Assembly (NCBI RefSeq): GCF_015624425.1
Contig: NZ_CP049919.1
Location: 1,116,001-1,180,000, forward strand
Direction of reading: 5' to 3'
DNA: 64,000 nucleotides
Source of the DNA: Roseateles sp. DAIF2
GTDB lineage: Bacteria; Pseudomonadota; Gammaproteobacteria; Burkholderiales; Burkholderiaceae_C
The position numbers were made by a program, and so were the translations under genes. Positions 15,981-25,344 of the stretch are shown piece after piece. Position 1 is the first letter of the stretch; each line of letters begins with the position of its first letter. Under the pieces are notes generated by a model that made no database searches, was not told the origin of the DNA, and was given only the letters and a program-made list of their open reading frames with translations.

Positions 15981-18563
15981 TCAGCCCTGCGCGATGCGCG
16001 CGGACAGGTGGGCCAAGGCTTCCTCGACCTGATCCACGAGAACGAGGCACAGGTCGCCCGGCTGCAGGCGCTCCAGCGCGCGGTCGATCGCGACGAACTC
16101 GCCGCGGATCTCCTCGACATGCTGGGTGCGGGTCGCACCGACCAGGCCCTGGCGCAGCAGGGCCAGCACCTCGCCGTCCTCGCGGCCGCGCTGGCAGGCG
16201 TCCTGGAACAGCAGCACCTCGTCGAAGGCCTGGCCGAGGATCTGGGTCTGCACCCGGATGTCCTCGTCGCGGCGGTCGCCAGCGCCGGAGATCACGACCG
16301 AGCGGCGCTTGGCCGGCATGGCCTCGACCGCCTGCACCAGCGCGCGCATCGCATCGCCGTTGTGGCCGTAGTCGGCAACCACGGTGGCGCCGCGGTAGTC
16401 CATCACATTGAAGCGGCCCGGCACATTGTCGGCATCGTTGCTGAAGCTGCCGACGCCGCGCCGGATCGTGTCCCAGTCCAGGCCGACGCCCCAGCCGGCC
16501 GCGACCGAGGCCATCGCGTTCTCGACCTGGAAGGGGATGGTGCCGCCGCGGGTGAAGGGGATGTCGCGCAGCGGGATGGTCTCGCGCCAGCTGCCCTGCG
16601 CCGCGACCAACTGGTCGCCGTCGATGTAGACGCAGCGCTTGCCCTGGGCGCGGTGCGCGGCCATCAGCGGGTGATGCCGGTCGGCGGCGAAGAAGATGAT
16701 CTGGCCGGGGCAGACCGCGGCCATGTTCGCCACCACCGGGTCGGCGGCGTTCAGCACCGCGTAGCCGCTGGGCGCGACGTTCTGCACGATCACGCGCTTG
16801 ACCAGGGCCAGTTCCTCGACGGTGTTGAGGAAGTTCATGCCCAGGTGGTCGCCCTCGCCGAGGTTGGTGACCACCGCGACCTGGCAGCGATCGAAGCCCA
16901 GGCCCTCGCGCAGCACGCCGCCGCGCGCCGTTTCGAACACCGCGGCCTCGACGTCGGGATGCATCAGCACATTGCGCGCGCTCTTCGGGCCGGAGCAGTC
17001 GCCGCTGTCGGTCTGGCGGCCGTCGACATAGACGCCGTCGGTGTTGGTCATGCCGACCTTCAGGCCGCAGGTCGCGAACAGATGCGCGATCAGGCGCGTC
17101 GTCGTGGTCTTGCCGTTGGTGCCAGTGACCGCGACCACCGGGATGCGGCCGTCCTCGCTCTTCTGGCCGGCGCCGTAGAGGTGGCTGATGATGGCCTCGC
17201 CGACATGGCGGCCCTTGCCGTAGCTGGGCGAGAGATGCATGCGCAGGCCCGGCGCGGCGTTGACCTCGACGATGCCGCCGTTGACCTCTTCCAGCGGGCG
17301 CATCACGCTCTCGGCGACAACGTCGACGCCGCAGACATGCAGGCCGACGACCTGGGCCGCGGCGATCGCGCGCGCCGCGACGTCGGGATGCACGTCGTCG
17401 GTCACATCGGTGGCGGTGCCGCCGGTGGAGAGGTTGGCGTTGTTGCGCAGGATCACGCGGCGGCCCTTCTCGGGCACCGACTCGGGGGTCAGGCCTTGCA
17501 GGTCCAGGCGCGCCACCGCGATCTCGTCGAGGCGGATCTTGGTCAGCGAGGTGGCATGGCCGTCGCCGCGGCGCGGGTCCTCGTTGACCTTGGCCACCAG
17601 CTCGCGCACGTTCAGCACACCGTCGCCAATCACATTGGGCGGGTCGCGGCGCGCGGCGGCGACCAGCTTGTCGCCAACCACCAGCAGGCGGTAGTCGCTG
17701 CCGGGCAGGAACTTCTCGACCATCACCTGGCCGATCTCGTCGGCGGCCTTGTAGGCGATCTCCATATGCTCGCGCGAGGCCACGTTGACCGTGACGCCCT
17801 TGCCCTGGTTTCCGTCCTGGGGCTTGACCACCACCGGCAGGCCCACCTCCAGCGCGGCGGCCCAGGCATCGTCCAGGCTGTCGGCCGGGCGGCCGATCGG
17901 CACCGGCACGCCGGCGGACTGCAGGAGGCGCTTGGACAGGTCCTTGTCCTGCGCGATCGATTCGGAGACGGCGCTGGTGTTGTCCACCTCGGCGGCCCAG
18001 ATGCGGCGCTGCTTGGCACCCCAGCCGAACTGCACCAGGCTACCCTGGGTCAGGCGGCGAAAGGGCACGCCGCGCGCGACCGCGGCATCGACGATGGAGC
18101 CGGTCGAGGGGCCCAGGCGCACGTCCTCGTCGGTCTCGCGCAGCTTGGCCAGGGTGGCGTCCAGCGCGAAGCTGCCGCCCTCGGCGACGGCCGCCTGCAG
18201 CAGCTCGACCGCGGCGTCGAAGGCCAGGCGGCCGACATCTTCCTCGCTGTACTCGACGATCACCTGGTAGATGCCCGCCTCGCCAGTGACATGGGTGTGG
18301 CTGAAGGTGACCGGGCAGCCGGCCTGGGCCTGCAGCGCCAGCGCCGCCTGCTCCAGCACATGGGCCAGCGAGATCGGCGCCTTCTGGCTGCTGGCCGGGC
18401 GCAGCGGGCCGATGCTGGGGAAGAGGGCGCGCAGGCGGGCCTCGAAGCCGGGCAGGCCGGCGATGTCGCGTTCGGCGTCGGCACAGCCGACGACGGCCTC
18501 GATCGCCGTGTGACGGCTCCACATATTGGGGCCGCGCAGGGCTCGGATGCGGGAGACTTCCAT
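15981..18563 (-). CDS. cphA: Cyanophycin synthetase CphA
   Basis: 860 residues with the three-part CphA layout: an N domain starting RALRGPNMWS, an ATP-grasp domain (about 210-470, with VVVKPQDGNQGKGV and EVNAAPGLRMH), and a Mur-ligase-like domain with an intact P-loop GTNGKTTT (481-488) and SGAGDRRDEDI. The enzyme polymerises aspartate and arginine into multi-L-arginyl-poly-L-aspartate, a cytoplasmic nitrogen store, using ATP. The length is typical for proteobacterial CphA. It is 33 bp downstream of a second CphA homologue on the same strand. Confidence 0.95.
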   Translation of the reverse strand: MEVSRIRALRGPNMWSRHTAIEAVVGCADAERDIAGLPGFEARLRALFPSIGPLRPASSQKAPISLAHVLEQAALALQAQAGCPVTFSHTHVTGEAGIYQVIVEYSEEDVGRLAFDAAVELLQAAVAEGGSFALDATLAKLRETDEDVRLGPSTGSIVDAAVARGVPFRRLTQGSLVQFGWGAKQRRIWAAEVDNTSAVSESIAQDKDLSKRLLQSAGVPVPIGRPADSLDDAWAAALEVGLPVVVKPQDGNQGKGVTVNVASREHMEIAYKAADEIGQVMVEKFLPGSDYRLLVVGDKLVAAARRDPPNVIGDGVLNVRELVAKVNEDPRRGDGHATSLTKIRLDEIAVARLDLQGLTPESVPEKGRRVILRNNANLSTGGTATDVTDDVHPDVAARAIAAAQVVGLHVCGVDVVAESVMRPLEEVNGGIVEVNAAPGLRMHLSPSYGKGRHVGEAIISHLYGAGQKSEDGRIPVVAVTGTNGKTTTTRLIAHLFATCGLKVGMTNTDGVYVDGRQTDSGDCSGPKSARNVLMHPDVEAAVFETARGGVLREGLGFDRCQVAVVTNLGEGDHLGMNFLNTVEELALVKRVIVQNVAPSGYAVLNAADPVVANMAAVCPGQIIFFAADRHHPLMAAHRAQGKRCVYIDGDQLVAAQGSWRETIPLRDIPFTRGGTIPFQVENAMASVAAGWGVGLDWDTIRRGVGSFSNDADNVPGRFNVMDYRGATVVADYGHNGDAMRALVQAVEAMPAKRRSVVISGAGDRRDEDIRVQTQILGQAFDEVLLFQDACQRGREDGEVLALLRQGLVGATRTQHVEEIRGEFVAIDRALERLQPGDLCLVLVDQVEEALAHLSARIAQG

Positions 18564-18596
18564 GATGTTGTCGGTGCTTCTTGTGATCTACGCGGG

Positions 18597-20771
18597 TCAG
18601 GCCTGGACGGCGGCGGGCTGGAAGGTATCCAGGCCGGCCGAGATCAGTTCGGACGGGATGTTCAGGGCCCAGGCGGTGGCGACGGCGGCCAGCACGGTGG
18701 CGGGCGTGGCGGCGCGGCCGGCGGCGGCATAGCGGGCCAGCAGCTGGTCGACATGGGCGCCGGGGGTCTCGGACTGGCCCTGGGCCAGCATCGCGACGCC
18801 GTTCTGCAGGAACACCGCGCGGCCGCCCTTGGCGCGGTGCTCGGCCAGCAGGGCCGCATCCAGCGCATAGAACAGCACCTCGCCGTCGGACAGCTCGGCC
18901 ATCTCGACCAGCTGCGGCTCGGCCGCGTTCAGCACCGCGACGCCCTCGGACAGCACCACGTCGACCTGGGTGCGCAGCACCTTGTAGAGCTGCTCCGGGG
19001 TCTTGATGTCGTGCGCGTCCAGCGCGCCCAGGCCTTCCATGTCGGTGACCACGCCGACCAGGCAGCGGTCATAGGCCAGGCCGTCGTTCAGGATCGAGGC
19101 GGCGCCGTTCTCGGTCACCACCGCGTCGACGCCGCGGTTCATCAGCAGGCGGTGCGCCGCATCCCAGCGCGCGCTGGGGCGGCTCTCGACCTGGCGGTTG
19201 CCCAGGTACAGGCCCTCGCCGCAGGCCAGGCCGACCGAGCGGCCGTTCAGGTGCAGCAGCCAGGCCACCAGGCGCGCCACCTGGGCGCCGCCCTGCGAAC
19301 CGGCGATGCCGACGATGGGGATGCGGCCGTTCTCGTCTTCGGCGAACAGATGGTCGATGATGGCCTGGCCGACCGGCTGGGGCATGCCCTCGGCCGGCTT
19401 CAGGTGCATCAAGAGGCCGGGGCCGGCATTGACCTCGACGATCGCGCCGCCGGTTTCGGCCAGGGGCTTGCCGATGTCCTCGCTGACCAGGTCGACGCCG
19501 GCGATGTCCAGGCCGATCGTGCGGGCGGCCAGGCTGACCGCCTGGGCCACCTCGGGGTGGATCTGGGCGGTGCAGTCGATCGCGACATTGCCGTTGCGCT
19601 GGATCAGCACCTGGCGGCCGGCGGCCGGCACGGTGTCGGGGCCCAGGCCCTGGCGCTGCAGGTCCAGCAGCACCACCGGGTCCTCGCCCAGCGTGATGCG
19701 ATTGAGCGGGAATTCCTCGGTCAGGCCGCGGCGCGGGTCGGTGTTGATCTGGCTGTCGACCAGCTGCGCCACGGTCTGGGCGCCGTCGCCGGTGATCCAG
19801 GCGGCCTCGCCGCGCGCGGCGGCGACCACCTGGCCGCCGACCACCAGCACGCGGTGCTCGTTGCCGCGGATATAGCGCTCGACCAGCACCTCGGAGCCTT
19901 CCTCGTCGGCCAGCTTGAAGGCGGCCTCGATATCGGCGCGCTCGCGCAGGTCCAGGGTGACGCCGCGGCCATGATTGCCGTCGCTGGGCTTGATCACGAC
20001 CGGCAGGCCCAGGTCCTGGGCCGCTTCCCAGGCCTCCTCGGCGGTCTTGACCGCCTGGCCCTCGGGCACCGGCACGCCGACCGCCTTCAACAGGGTCTTG
20101 GTCAGGTCCTTGTCGCCGGCGATGCTTTCGGCGATCGCGCTGGTCATGTCGGTTTCGGCGGTCCAGATGCGGCGCTGGCGCGCGCCATGGCCCAGCTGCA
20201 CCAGGTTGCCGTCGTTCAGGCGGATATGCGGGATGCGGCGGTCGGTGGCGGCGGCCACTATTGCCGCGGTGGAGGGGCCGAGATAGCAGTCGTCCAGCTT
20301 GTCGCGCACGCGCGTCACCGCGGCCTGGACGTCGAACTCGTCGCCGTTGATGGTGGCCATCAGGAGGGCATGGCCCTCGGCCAGCGCGGCGCGGGCGACC
20401 TGCTCGTCGCGGGCGCGGAACACCATGCGGTAGACGCCATGCTGGCTGGTCGAGCGGGTCTGGCCGAAGCCGGTGGGCATGCCCGAGAGGTTCAGCAGCT
20501 CGATGACGATGTGCTCCAGCACATGGCCCATCCAGGTGCCCTCGGTCAGGCGCTGCAGGAAGCCGCCGCGCTCGCCGACGCCGCAATGGTGCTCGATCAG
20601 CGCCGGCAGCCGCGCGGTCAGGCGCTCGGTGAAGCCCGGCAGCAGGTTGGAGGGGAAGTCCTCCAGGCGGCCCAGGTCCAGCCAGGTTTCCAGCACGGGA
20701 CGGTAGGTCCACATATTGGGGCCGCGCAGGTAGTTGATGCGCAACAGCTTGATGTCTTCGTGTCTGCTCAT
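18597..20771 (-). CDS. cphA: Second CphA homologue with degenerate Mur-ligase P-loop (CphA2/CphA'-like)
   Basis: 724 residues from ATG 20771 (MSRHEDIKLLRINYLRGPNMW). The N domain and ATP-grasp domain are well kept (VVIKPSDGNHGRGV, EVNAGPGLLMH). In the third domain the P-loop GTNGKTT is replaced by GSQGGAQ (491-497), losing the lysine, and the domain is shorter than in CphA. Cyanobacterial CphA2, which joins beta-Asp-Arg dipeptides using one active site, shows similar decay, so a dipeptide-repolymerising role is possible. An accessory subunit is the alternative. It is transcribed ahead of cphA and divergent from the ABC exporter (177 bp gap). Confidence 0.9.
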   Translation of the reverse strand: MSRHEDIKLLRINYLRGPNMWTYRPVLETWLDLGRLEDFPSNLLPGFTERLTARLPALIEHHCGVGERGGFLQRLTEGTWMGHVLEHIVIELLNLSGMPTGFGQTRSTSQHGVYRMVFRARDEQVARAALAEGHALLMATINGDEFDVQAAVTRVRDKLDDCYLGPSTAAIVAAATDRRIPHIRLNDGNLVQLGHGARQRRIWTAETDMTSAIAESIAGDKDLTKTLLKAVGVPVPEGQAVKTAEEAWEAAQDLGLPVVIKPSDGNHGRGVTLDLRERADIEAAFKLADEEGSEVLVERYIRGNEHRVLVVGGQVVAAARGEAAWITGDGAQTVAQLVDSQINTDPRRGLTEEFPLNRITLGEDPVVLLDLQRQGLGPDTVPAAGRQVLIQRNGNVAIDCTAQIHPEVAQAVSLAARTIGLDIAGVDLVSEDIGKPLAETGGAIVEVNAGPGLLMHLKPAEGMPQPVGQAIIDHLFAEDENGRIPIVGIAGSQGGAQVARLVAWLLHLNGRSVGLACGEGLYLGNRQVESRPSARWDAAHRLLMNRGVDAVVTENGAASILNDGLAYDRCLVGVVTDMEGLGALDAHDIKTPEQLYKVLRTQVDVVLSEGVAVLNAAEPQLVEMAELSDGEVLFYALDAALLAEHRAKGGRAVFLQNGVAMLAQGQSETPGAHVDQLLARYAAAGRAATPATVLAAVATAWALNIPSELISAGLDTFQPAAVQA

Positions 20772-20948
20772 GGACTTGGGGAGGGGAGGCGGGGATTCTT
20801 CCGGTGCGGATTTTCGCAACCAGGCGCCATTGTGCGCGTTCCGGGGCGTTGCTCGTTAGTGACTGCTTCGCGCGGGCAAGCCCGGTATCGGCGAAAATCC
20901 GGGCCCGACCCGCCGCCGCGGTGGCATCCCCGGTCGGCTCAGGCCCTC

Positions 20949-23246
20949 ATGACAGAACACAAAACAATGCAGCATCTCGATCCCGAAAAGGCGCCGGACC
21001 AGCACCCGGAACTGGCATCCGCCCTGGCGCGACTGGCGAACGACGAGAACGTGCTGGGCAGCCTGGAGGTTGACCTGGACGCCCGGCTGCACTTCGGCCA
21101 TGGGCTGCTGCTGCTGACCGACCGCCGCCTGCAGGCCTGGGAGCCGTCCACCGGGGCCTGGACCGAATGGGCGCTGGACCCGGCGCTGCGGCTGAAGATC
21201 TCGGACCATGCCGGGGTCGGCTGCCTGGAGCTGCTGGACCAGAATCGGCGCCTGGCGTCCTGGCGTTTCACCTTGCAAATCAATTTGCAGGCGCAACGCT
21301 TCCAGGAACTGTTTGAAAAACGCGACGAACCGGCCCGCACCGAGGCCGAGGACGTGGAGTTCTGCCCCAGCTGCAAGGCGCCCCTGCCGCCCGAGAGCGA
21401 GGAATGCCCGACCTGCGCCCGCGAGCTGCACACGCCGCCCAGCACCTGGGTGCTGCTGCGGCTGTGGCGCTTCGCCCGGCCCTACCAGGGGCAGCTGCTG
21501 CTGGGCTTCGCGCTGATGCTGGGCGCGACCGGCGCGACCCTGGTGCCGCCCTACCTGACCCTGCCGCTGATGGACAAGGTGCTGATCCCGTTCCAGAACG
21601 GGCAGCAGATCGACCCCTGGCTGGTCGCGCTGTACCTGAGCGGCCTGCTGGGCGCGGCCCTGCTGTCCTGGATCCTGGGCTGGGCCAAGACCTATATCCT
21701 GGCCCTGGTCTCGGAGCGCATCGCGGCGGACCTGCGCACCGCCACCTTCGAGCATCTGCTCTCGCTATCGCTGGAATATTTCGGCAGCAAGCGCACCGGC
21801 GACCTGATGGCCCGCATCGGCAGCGAGACCGACCGCATCAGCGTGTTCCTGTCGCTGCATGCGCTGGACTTCATCACCGACGTGCTGATGCTGGTGATGA
21901 CCTCGATCATCCTGTTCTCGATCAACCCCTGGCTGGCGCTGGCGACCCTGCTGCCGCTGCCCTTCATCGCCTGGATGATCCATCTGGTGCGCGACCGGCT
22001 GCGCACCGGCTTCGAGAAGATCGACCGGGTCTGGGGCGAGGTCACCAGCGTGCTGGCCGACACCATCCCCGGCATCCGTGTGGTCAAGGCCTTCGCGCAG
22101 GAAAAGCGCGAGGCCACGCGCTTTCGCGACGCCAACGCGCACAACCTGGCGGTCAACGACAAGCTGAACAAGACCTGGAGCCTGTTCACGCCGACCGTCG
22201 CGCTGCTGACCGAGATCGGCCTGCTGGTCGTCTGGGCCTTCGGCATCTATCTGGTGGCCGGCGGCGCGATCACGGTCGGCGTGCTGACCGCCTTCATCGC
22301 CTATATCGGCCGCTTCTACGGCCGCATGGACTCGATGAGCCGCATCGTCTCGGTGACGCAGAAGGCCGCGGCCGGCGCCAAGCGCATCTTCGACATCCTG
22401 GACCACCAGTCCAATGTGCCGGAGCCGGCCAACCCGGTGGCGCTCTCCAAGGTCCGGGGCGGCATCGAGATCCAGGACATTGGTTTCCGCTATGGCAACC
22501 GGGCGGTGATCCGCGGCCTCAGCCTGGACATCCAGCCCGGCGAGATGATCGGCCTGGTGGGCCACAGCGGCTCGGGCAAGAGCACCCTGGTGAACCTGAT
22601 CTGCCGCTTCTACGACGTCACCGAGGGCTCGATCCGCATCGACGGCACCGATCTGCGCCGCATCGGCGTGGCCGACTACCGCCGCCATATCGGCCTGGTG
22701 CTGCAGGAGCCCTTCCTGTTCTTCGGCACCATCGCCGAGAACATCGCCTACGGCAAGCCGGAGGCGACGCGCGAGGAGATCGTCGCCGCGGCCCGCGCCG
22801 CCCATGCGCATGAGTTCATCCTGCGCCTGCCGCATGGCTACGACTCGCTGGTCGGCGAGCGCGGCCAGGGCCTGTCCGGCGGCGAACGCCAGCGCATCTC
22901 GATCGCGCGCGCGCTGCTGATCGACCCGCGCCTCTTGATCCTCGACGAGGCCACCTCGGCGGTCGACACCGAGACCGAGAAGGAGATTCAGAAGGCGCTG
23001 GACAACCTGGTCAAGGGCCGCACCACGATCGCGATCGCGCACCGCCTCTCGACCCTGCGCAAGGCGGACCGCCTGGTCGTGATGGACCGCGGCCAGATCG
23101 TCGAGGTCGGCCCGCATGACGAGCTGATGGACAAGAAGGGCGCCTACTGGCGCCTGTATGAGGCGCAGGCGCGCCGTGTCGATGCCGAGGACCAGATGCC
23201 GCTGCTGCCCCCCAACCAGAACGCCCACACGGCGGAGGTCGCCTGA
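20949..23246 (+). CDS. Cyanophycin-associated ABC transporter with N-terminal zinc ribbon
   Basis: 765 residues. Residues 1-135 form a soluble domain unlike other exporters. Next comes a four-cysteine zinc ribbon (Cys139, 142, 153, 156), six TM helices (about 170-450) and an ATPase domain with Walker A GHSGSGKST (538-546), LSGGERQR, LLILDEATSAVD and the IAIAHRLS switch. This is the half-transporter layout of type IV exporters. ATG 20949 is used; ATG 20967 is possible. It is translationally coupled (TGATG) to a DUF1854 gene and divergent from the two cphA genes, a set recurring in Burkholderiales. The cargo is unknown. Confidence 0.92.
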   Translation: MTEHKTMQHLDPEKAPDQHPELASALARLANDENVLGSLEVDLDARLHFGHGLLLLTDRRLQAWEPSTGAWTEWALDPALRLKISDHAGVGCLELLDQNRRLASWRFTLQINLQAQRFQELFEKRDEPARTEAEDVEFCPSCKAPLPPESEECPTCARELHTPPSTWVLLRLWRFARPYQGQLLLGFALMLGATGATLVPPYLTLPLMDKVLIPFQNGQQIDPWLVALYLSGLLGAALLSWILGWAKTYILALVSERIAADLRTATFEHLLSLSLEYFGSKRTGDLMARIGSETDRISVFLSLHALDFITDVLMLVMTSIILFSINPWLALATLLPLPFIAWMIHLVRDRLRTGFEKIDRVWGEVTSVLADTIPGIRVVKAFAQEKREATRFRDANAHNLAVNDKLNKTWSLFTPTVALLTEIGLLVVWAFGIYLVAGGAITVGVLTAFIAYIGRFYGRMDSMSRIVSVTQKAAAGAKRIFDILDHQSNVPEPANPVALSKVRGGIEIQDIGFRYGNRAVIRGLSLDIQPGEMIGLVGHSGSGKSTLVNLICRFYDVTEGSIRIDGTDLRRIGVADYRRHIGLVLQEPFLFFGTIAENIAYGKPEATREEIVAAARAAHAHEFILRLPHGYDSLVGERGQGLSGGERQRISIARALLIDPRLLILDEATSAVDTETEKEIQKALDNLVKGRTTIAIAHRLSTLRKADRLVVMDRGQIVEVGPHDELMDKKGAYWRLYEAQARRVDAEDQMPLLPPNQNAHTAEVA

Positions 23247-23722
23247 TGTCCGCCGCCCTGCCTTACCACTCGCTGCGCCGCAACCCCTTCGGCCGCCTGG
23301 TGCTGACCGACCTGGAGGGGCGCGAGCATGAGGGCGTGAACCCGGTGCGCGCGCATCCGATCAGCGCGCCCGACGAGGGCGTCTCACTGGTCGGCGGCGA
23401 CGGCCATGAGCTGGCCTGGATCGACCGCCTGTCCGCGCTGCCGGCGGCGGACCGCGAACTGCTGGAGGACGAGTTCGCCGCGCGCGAGTTCATGCCGACG
23501 ATCCGCGCCATCCGCGAGGTCTCGACCTTCTCGACCCCCAGCCAGTGGACCGTCGACACCGAGCGCGGCGCGGCCCGCTTCATCCTGAAGACCGAGGAGG
23601 ACATCCGCCGCCTCGGCGAGGGCCGGCTGATGATCACCAGCAGCCATGGCCTGCAGTTCCTGGTGCCGGACCGCTTCGCGCTGGACCGGGCCTCGAAACG
23701 GATCCTCGAACGCTTTCTTTGA
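23246..23722 (+). CDS. DUF1854 protein of the cyanophycin cluster
   Basis: 158 residues with the DUF1854 pattern: a start of HSLRRNPFGRLVLTDLEG, HPISAPDEGVSLVG in the middle, and a C-terminal ITSSHGLQFLVPDRFALD. It is soluble with no signal peptide. Its ATG shares one base with the stop of the ABC transporter gene, so the two are made together. The family is repeatedly found beside cyanophycin synthetases and this ABC protein, but no activity is known. The gene abuts the convergent PACE gene directly. Confidence 0.9.
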   Translation: MSAALPYHSLRRNPFGRLVLTDLEGREHEGVNPVRAHPISAPDEGVSLVGGDGHELAWIDRLSALPAADRELLEDEFAAREFMPTIRAIREVSTFSTPSQWTVDTERGAARFILKTEEDIRRLGEGRLMITSSHGLQFLVPDRFALDRASKRILERFL

Positions 23723-24145
23723 TTAGGCGGGTTGGGCCGAGGCCGGCAGGCCGAACACGCGGTCGAAGGCCAGGTTGAAGAAGAAGGTGTAGACCAGGAA
23801 GAAGATGATCAGGCCGATGTCCAGCAGCAGGGCATGCAGCAGGGACACGTCCAGCCACCAGGCGAACAGCGGCACCAGCATCACGATCAGGCCGGCCTCG
23901 AAGCCCAGGGCGTGGGCGATGCGACGCGCGACGCTGCGCCCGCGGGTGGCCTGGCGTGCCTCCCAGGCCTCGAACAGGGTGTTGTAGACCAGGTTCCAGC
24001 CGAGGGCGATGGCCGAGGAGGCGACCGCGGCGACGCCGGCATGGCCGAGGTTGCTGCCGGCCAGCACCAGGCCGATGCTGGTCAGGCCGACCGCGAAGAA
24101 TTCGTACATGGACACATAAACCAGCTTGCGCTTGATGCCTTGCAT
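23723..24145 (-). CDS. PACE-family proton-coupled efflux transporter (AceI-like)
   Basis: 140 residues with four hydrophobic helices arranged as two tandem bacterial transmembrane pair (BTP) domains. The first repeat carries the EFFAVGLTSIGLVLAG helix and the conserved WNLVYNTLFEAWE motif; the second has LGFEAGLIVMLVPLFAWWLD. PACE proteins such as Acinetobacter AceI export chlorhexidine and short polyamines. The length is typical. It is divergent from a LysR gene 101 bp away, as aceI is from aceR. Confidence 0.93.
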   Translation of the reverse strand: MQGIKRKLVYVSMYEFFAVGLTSIGLVLAGSNLGHAGVAAVASSAIALGWNLVYNTLFEAWEARQATRGRSVARRIAHALGFEAGLIVMLVPLFAWWLDVSLLHALLLDIGLIIFFLVYTFFFNLAFDRVFGLPASAQPA

Positions 24146-24191
24146 GGCGGGAACTCACTTGTTTGTCATCGGAATGCCCGCATCGTAAGGC

Positions 24192-24225
24192 TTGAAAATT
24201 GATAGCAAAAGTCGACAGTTTTCAA
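24192..24225. promoter_or_regulatory. Inverted repeat in the PACE/LysR divergent promoter
   Basis: Arms TTGAAAA (24192-24198) and TTTTCAA (24219-24225) with a 20-bp centre lie in an A/T-rich patch just before the LysR start at 24247. The spacing and symmetry suit a LysR-family operator covering both divergent promoters. This is inferred from position and shape. Confidence 0.5.
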
Positions 24226-24246
24226 TTTCATTGATAAATTGGGCGC

Positions 24247-25134
24247 ATGGCCCTGCACAGCGACAACCTGCTCCTGTTCCTGGCCGTGCTGGACCACGGC
24301 TCTTTCTCGGCCGCCGCGCGGGCGCTGGGGCGGGTGCCCTCGGCCGTCAGCATGGCGATCGCGCAGCTGGAGGCCGAGCTGGACCTGCAGCTGTTCGAGC
24401 GCAGCACCCGCGACGTCCGGCCCACCGAGGTGGCGCGGGCGCTGGAGCCCGAGGCGCGCCAGCTGGTGGCGGGCCTGCGTCGGCTGCAGACCCATGCCCT
24501 GACCCTGCACCAGGGCCTGGAGCGGCGCCTGACCCTGGCGATCGCGCCCGAGCTGCTGTCCGCGCCCTGGAGCGAACCGCTGGCCCGGCTGGCGGCCGAG
24601 TTCCCGGCGCTGGAGGTGGACGTGCTGTCGGCGCCGCAGACCGCGGTGCTGCAGATGCTGCACGAGGGCGAGATCGACCTGGCGCTGATGTTCGAGCGCT
24701 TCGGCTTCAACGAGCGTGAGGCCTTCCAGGAATTCGCCAGCGAGGTGCTGGTGGCGGTGGTCGCGCCGCAGCATCCGGTCGCTGCGGCCGGGCGGGCGCG
24801 GCTGCGGCTGGAGGAACTGGTCGAGCAGCGCCAGATCGCGGTGGCGCGGCGCGACGCGGGCGGCGACGACCCGCGGGTGCTGTTGTCGCGCAAGCTCTGG
24901 CGCACCGACAGCCATCTGGCCTCCTTAAGCCTGGTGCAGGCCGGCCTGGGCTGGGCCTTCCTGCCGCGGCGCATGGTGGCGCCGCTGCTGGCGGCCGGCA
25001 GCCTGCTGCAGATCGAGTTCGAGAACGCCAGCAACGAGGTGCGGCTCTGGGTCGACGTGGTCTGGCTGAAGGACCGCGCGCTGGGCCTGGGCGCGCGGCG
25101 CTTCATCGAGCTGATGAACGAGAGCCGGAGCTAA
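24247..25134 (+). CDS. LysR-family regulator, likely controlling the PACE efflux gene
   Basis: A 295-residue LTTR with HTH LLLFLAVLDHGSFSAAARAL...PSAVSMAIAQLE (about 6-55) followed by an effector-binding domain (SAPQTAVLQMLHEGEIDLALMFE, SLVQAGLGWAFLPRRMV). It is divergent from the PACE gene, matching the aceI/aceR arrangement, where a LysR protein activates efflux in response to the drug or a polyamine. The stop overlaps the end of the sbtA remnant on the opposite strand by 3 bp. Confidence 0.9.
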   Translation: MALHSDNLLLFLAVLDHGSFSAAARALGRVPSAVSMAIAQLEAELDLQLFERSTRDVRPTEVARALEPEARQLVAGLRRLQTHALTLHQGLERRLTLAIAPELLSAPWSEPLARLAAEFPALEVDVLSAPQTAVLQMLHEGEIDLALMFERFGFNEREAFQEFASEVLVAVVAPQHPVAAAGRARLRLEELVEQRQIAVARRDAGGDDPRVLLSRKLWRTDSHLASLSLVQAGLGWAFLPRRMVAPLLAAGSLLQIEFENASNEVRLWVDVVWLKDRALGLGARRFIELMNESRS

Positions 25135-25340
25135 CCGAGCATTCGCTGCGCCATCCCGGTATAGAGCGGGATACCCAGCAGGATGTTGAAGGGGAAGGTC
25201 AGCCCCAGCGACATGCCGAAGTACAGCCATGGTCGCGCCTCTGGGATCGCATGGCGCAGCACCGCCGGCACCGCGATATAGGAGGCGCTGGCCGCCAGCA
25301 CCATCAGCAGCGCGCTGTTGCCGCCCGACAGCCACAGGCT
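25131..25340 (-). pseudogene. sbtA-like bicarbonate permease remnant (C-terminal end only)
   Basis: The last 64 residues of a sodium-dependent bicarbonate permease of the SbtA family are readable (GGNSALLMVLAASASYIAVP, then LYFGMSLGLTFPFNILLGIP and a stop). Intact members are about 300-330 residues, so roughly 80% of the gene is missing. The open frame continues upstream only as antisense of the neighbouring LysR remnant. There is no start or promoter. The break at about 25335-25345 abuts the other remnant head to head. Confidence 0.8.
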
Positions 25341-25344
25341 GGGC

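Noticed and set aside
15828..20948. A plus-strand frame open for about 1700 codons upstream of the ABC transporter start
   Set aside because: It is antisense to the two cphA genes. Its composition (runs of Gly, Asp, Gln, Ala, His) is what GC-rich third-position bias produces, and it has no domain.
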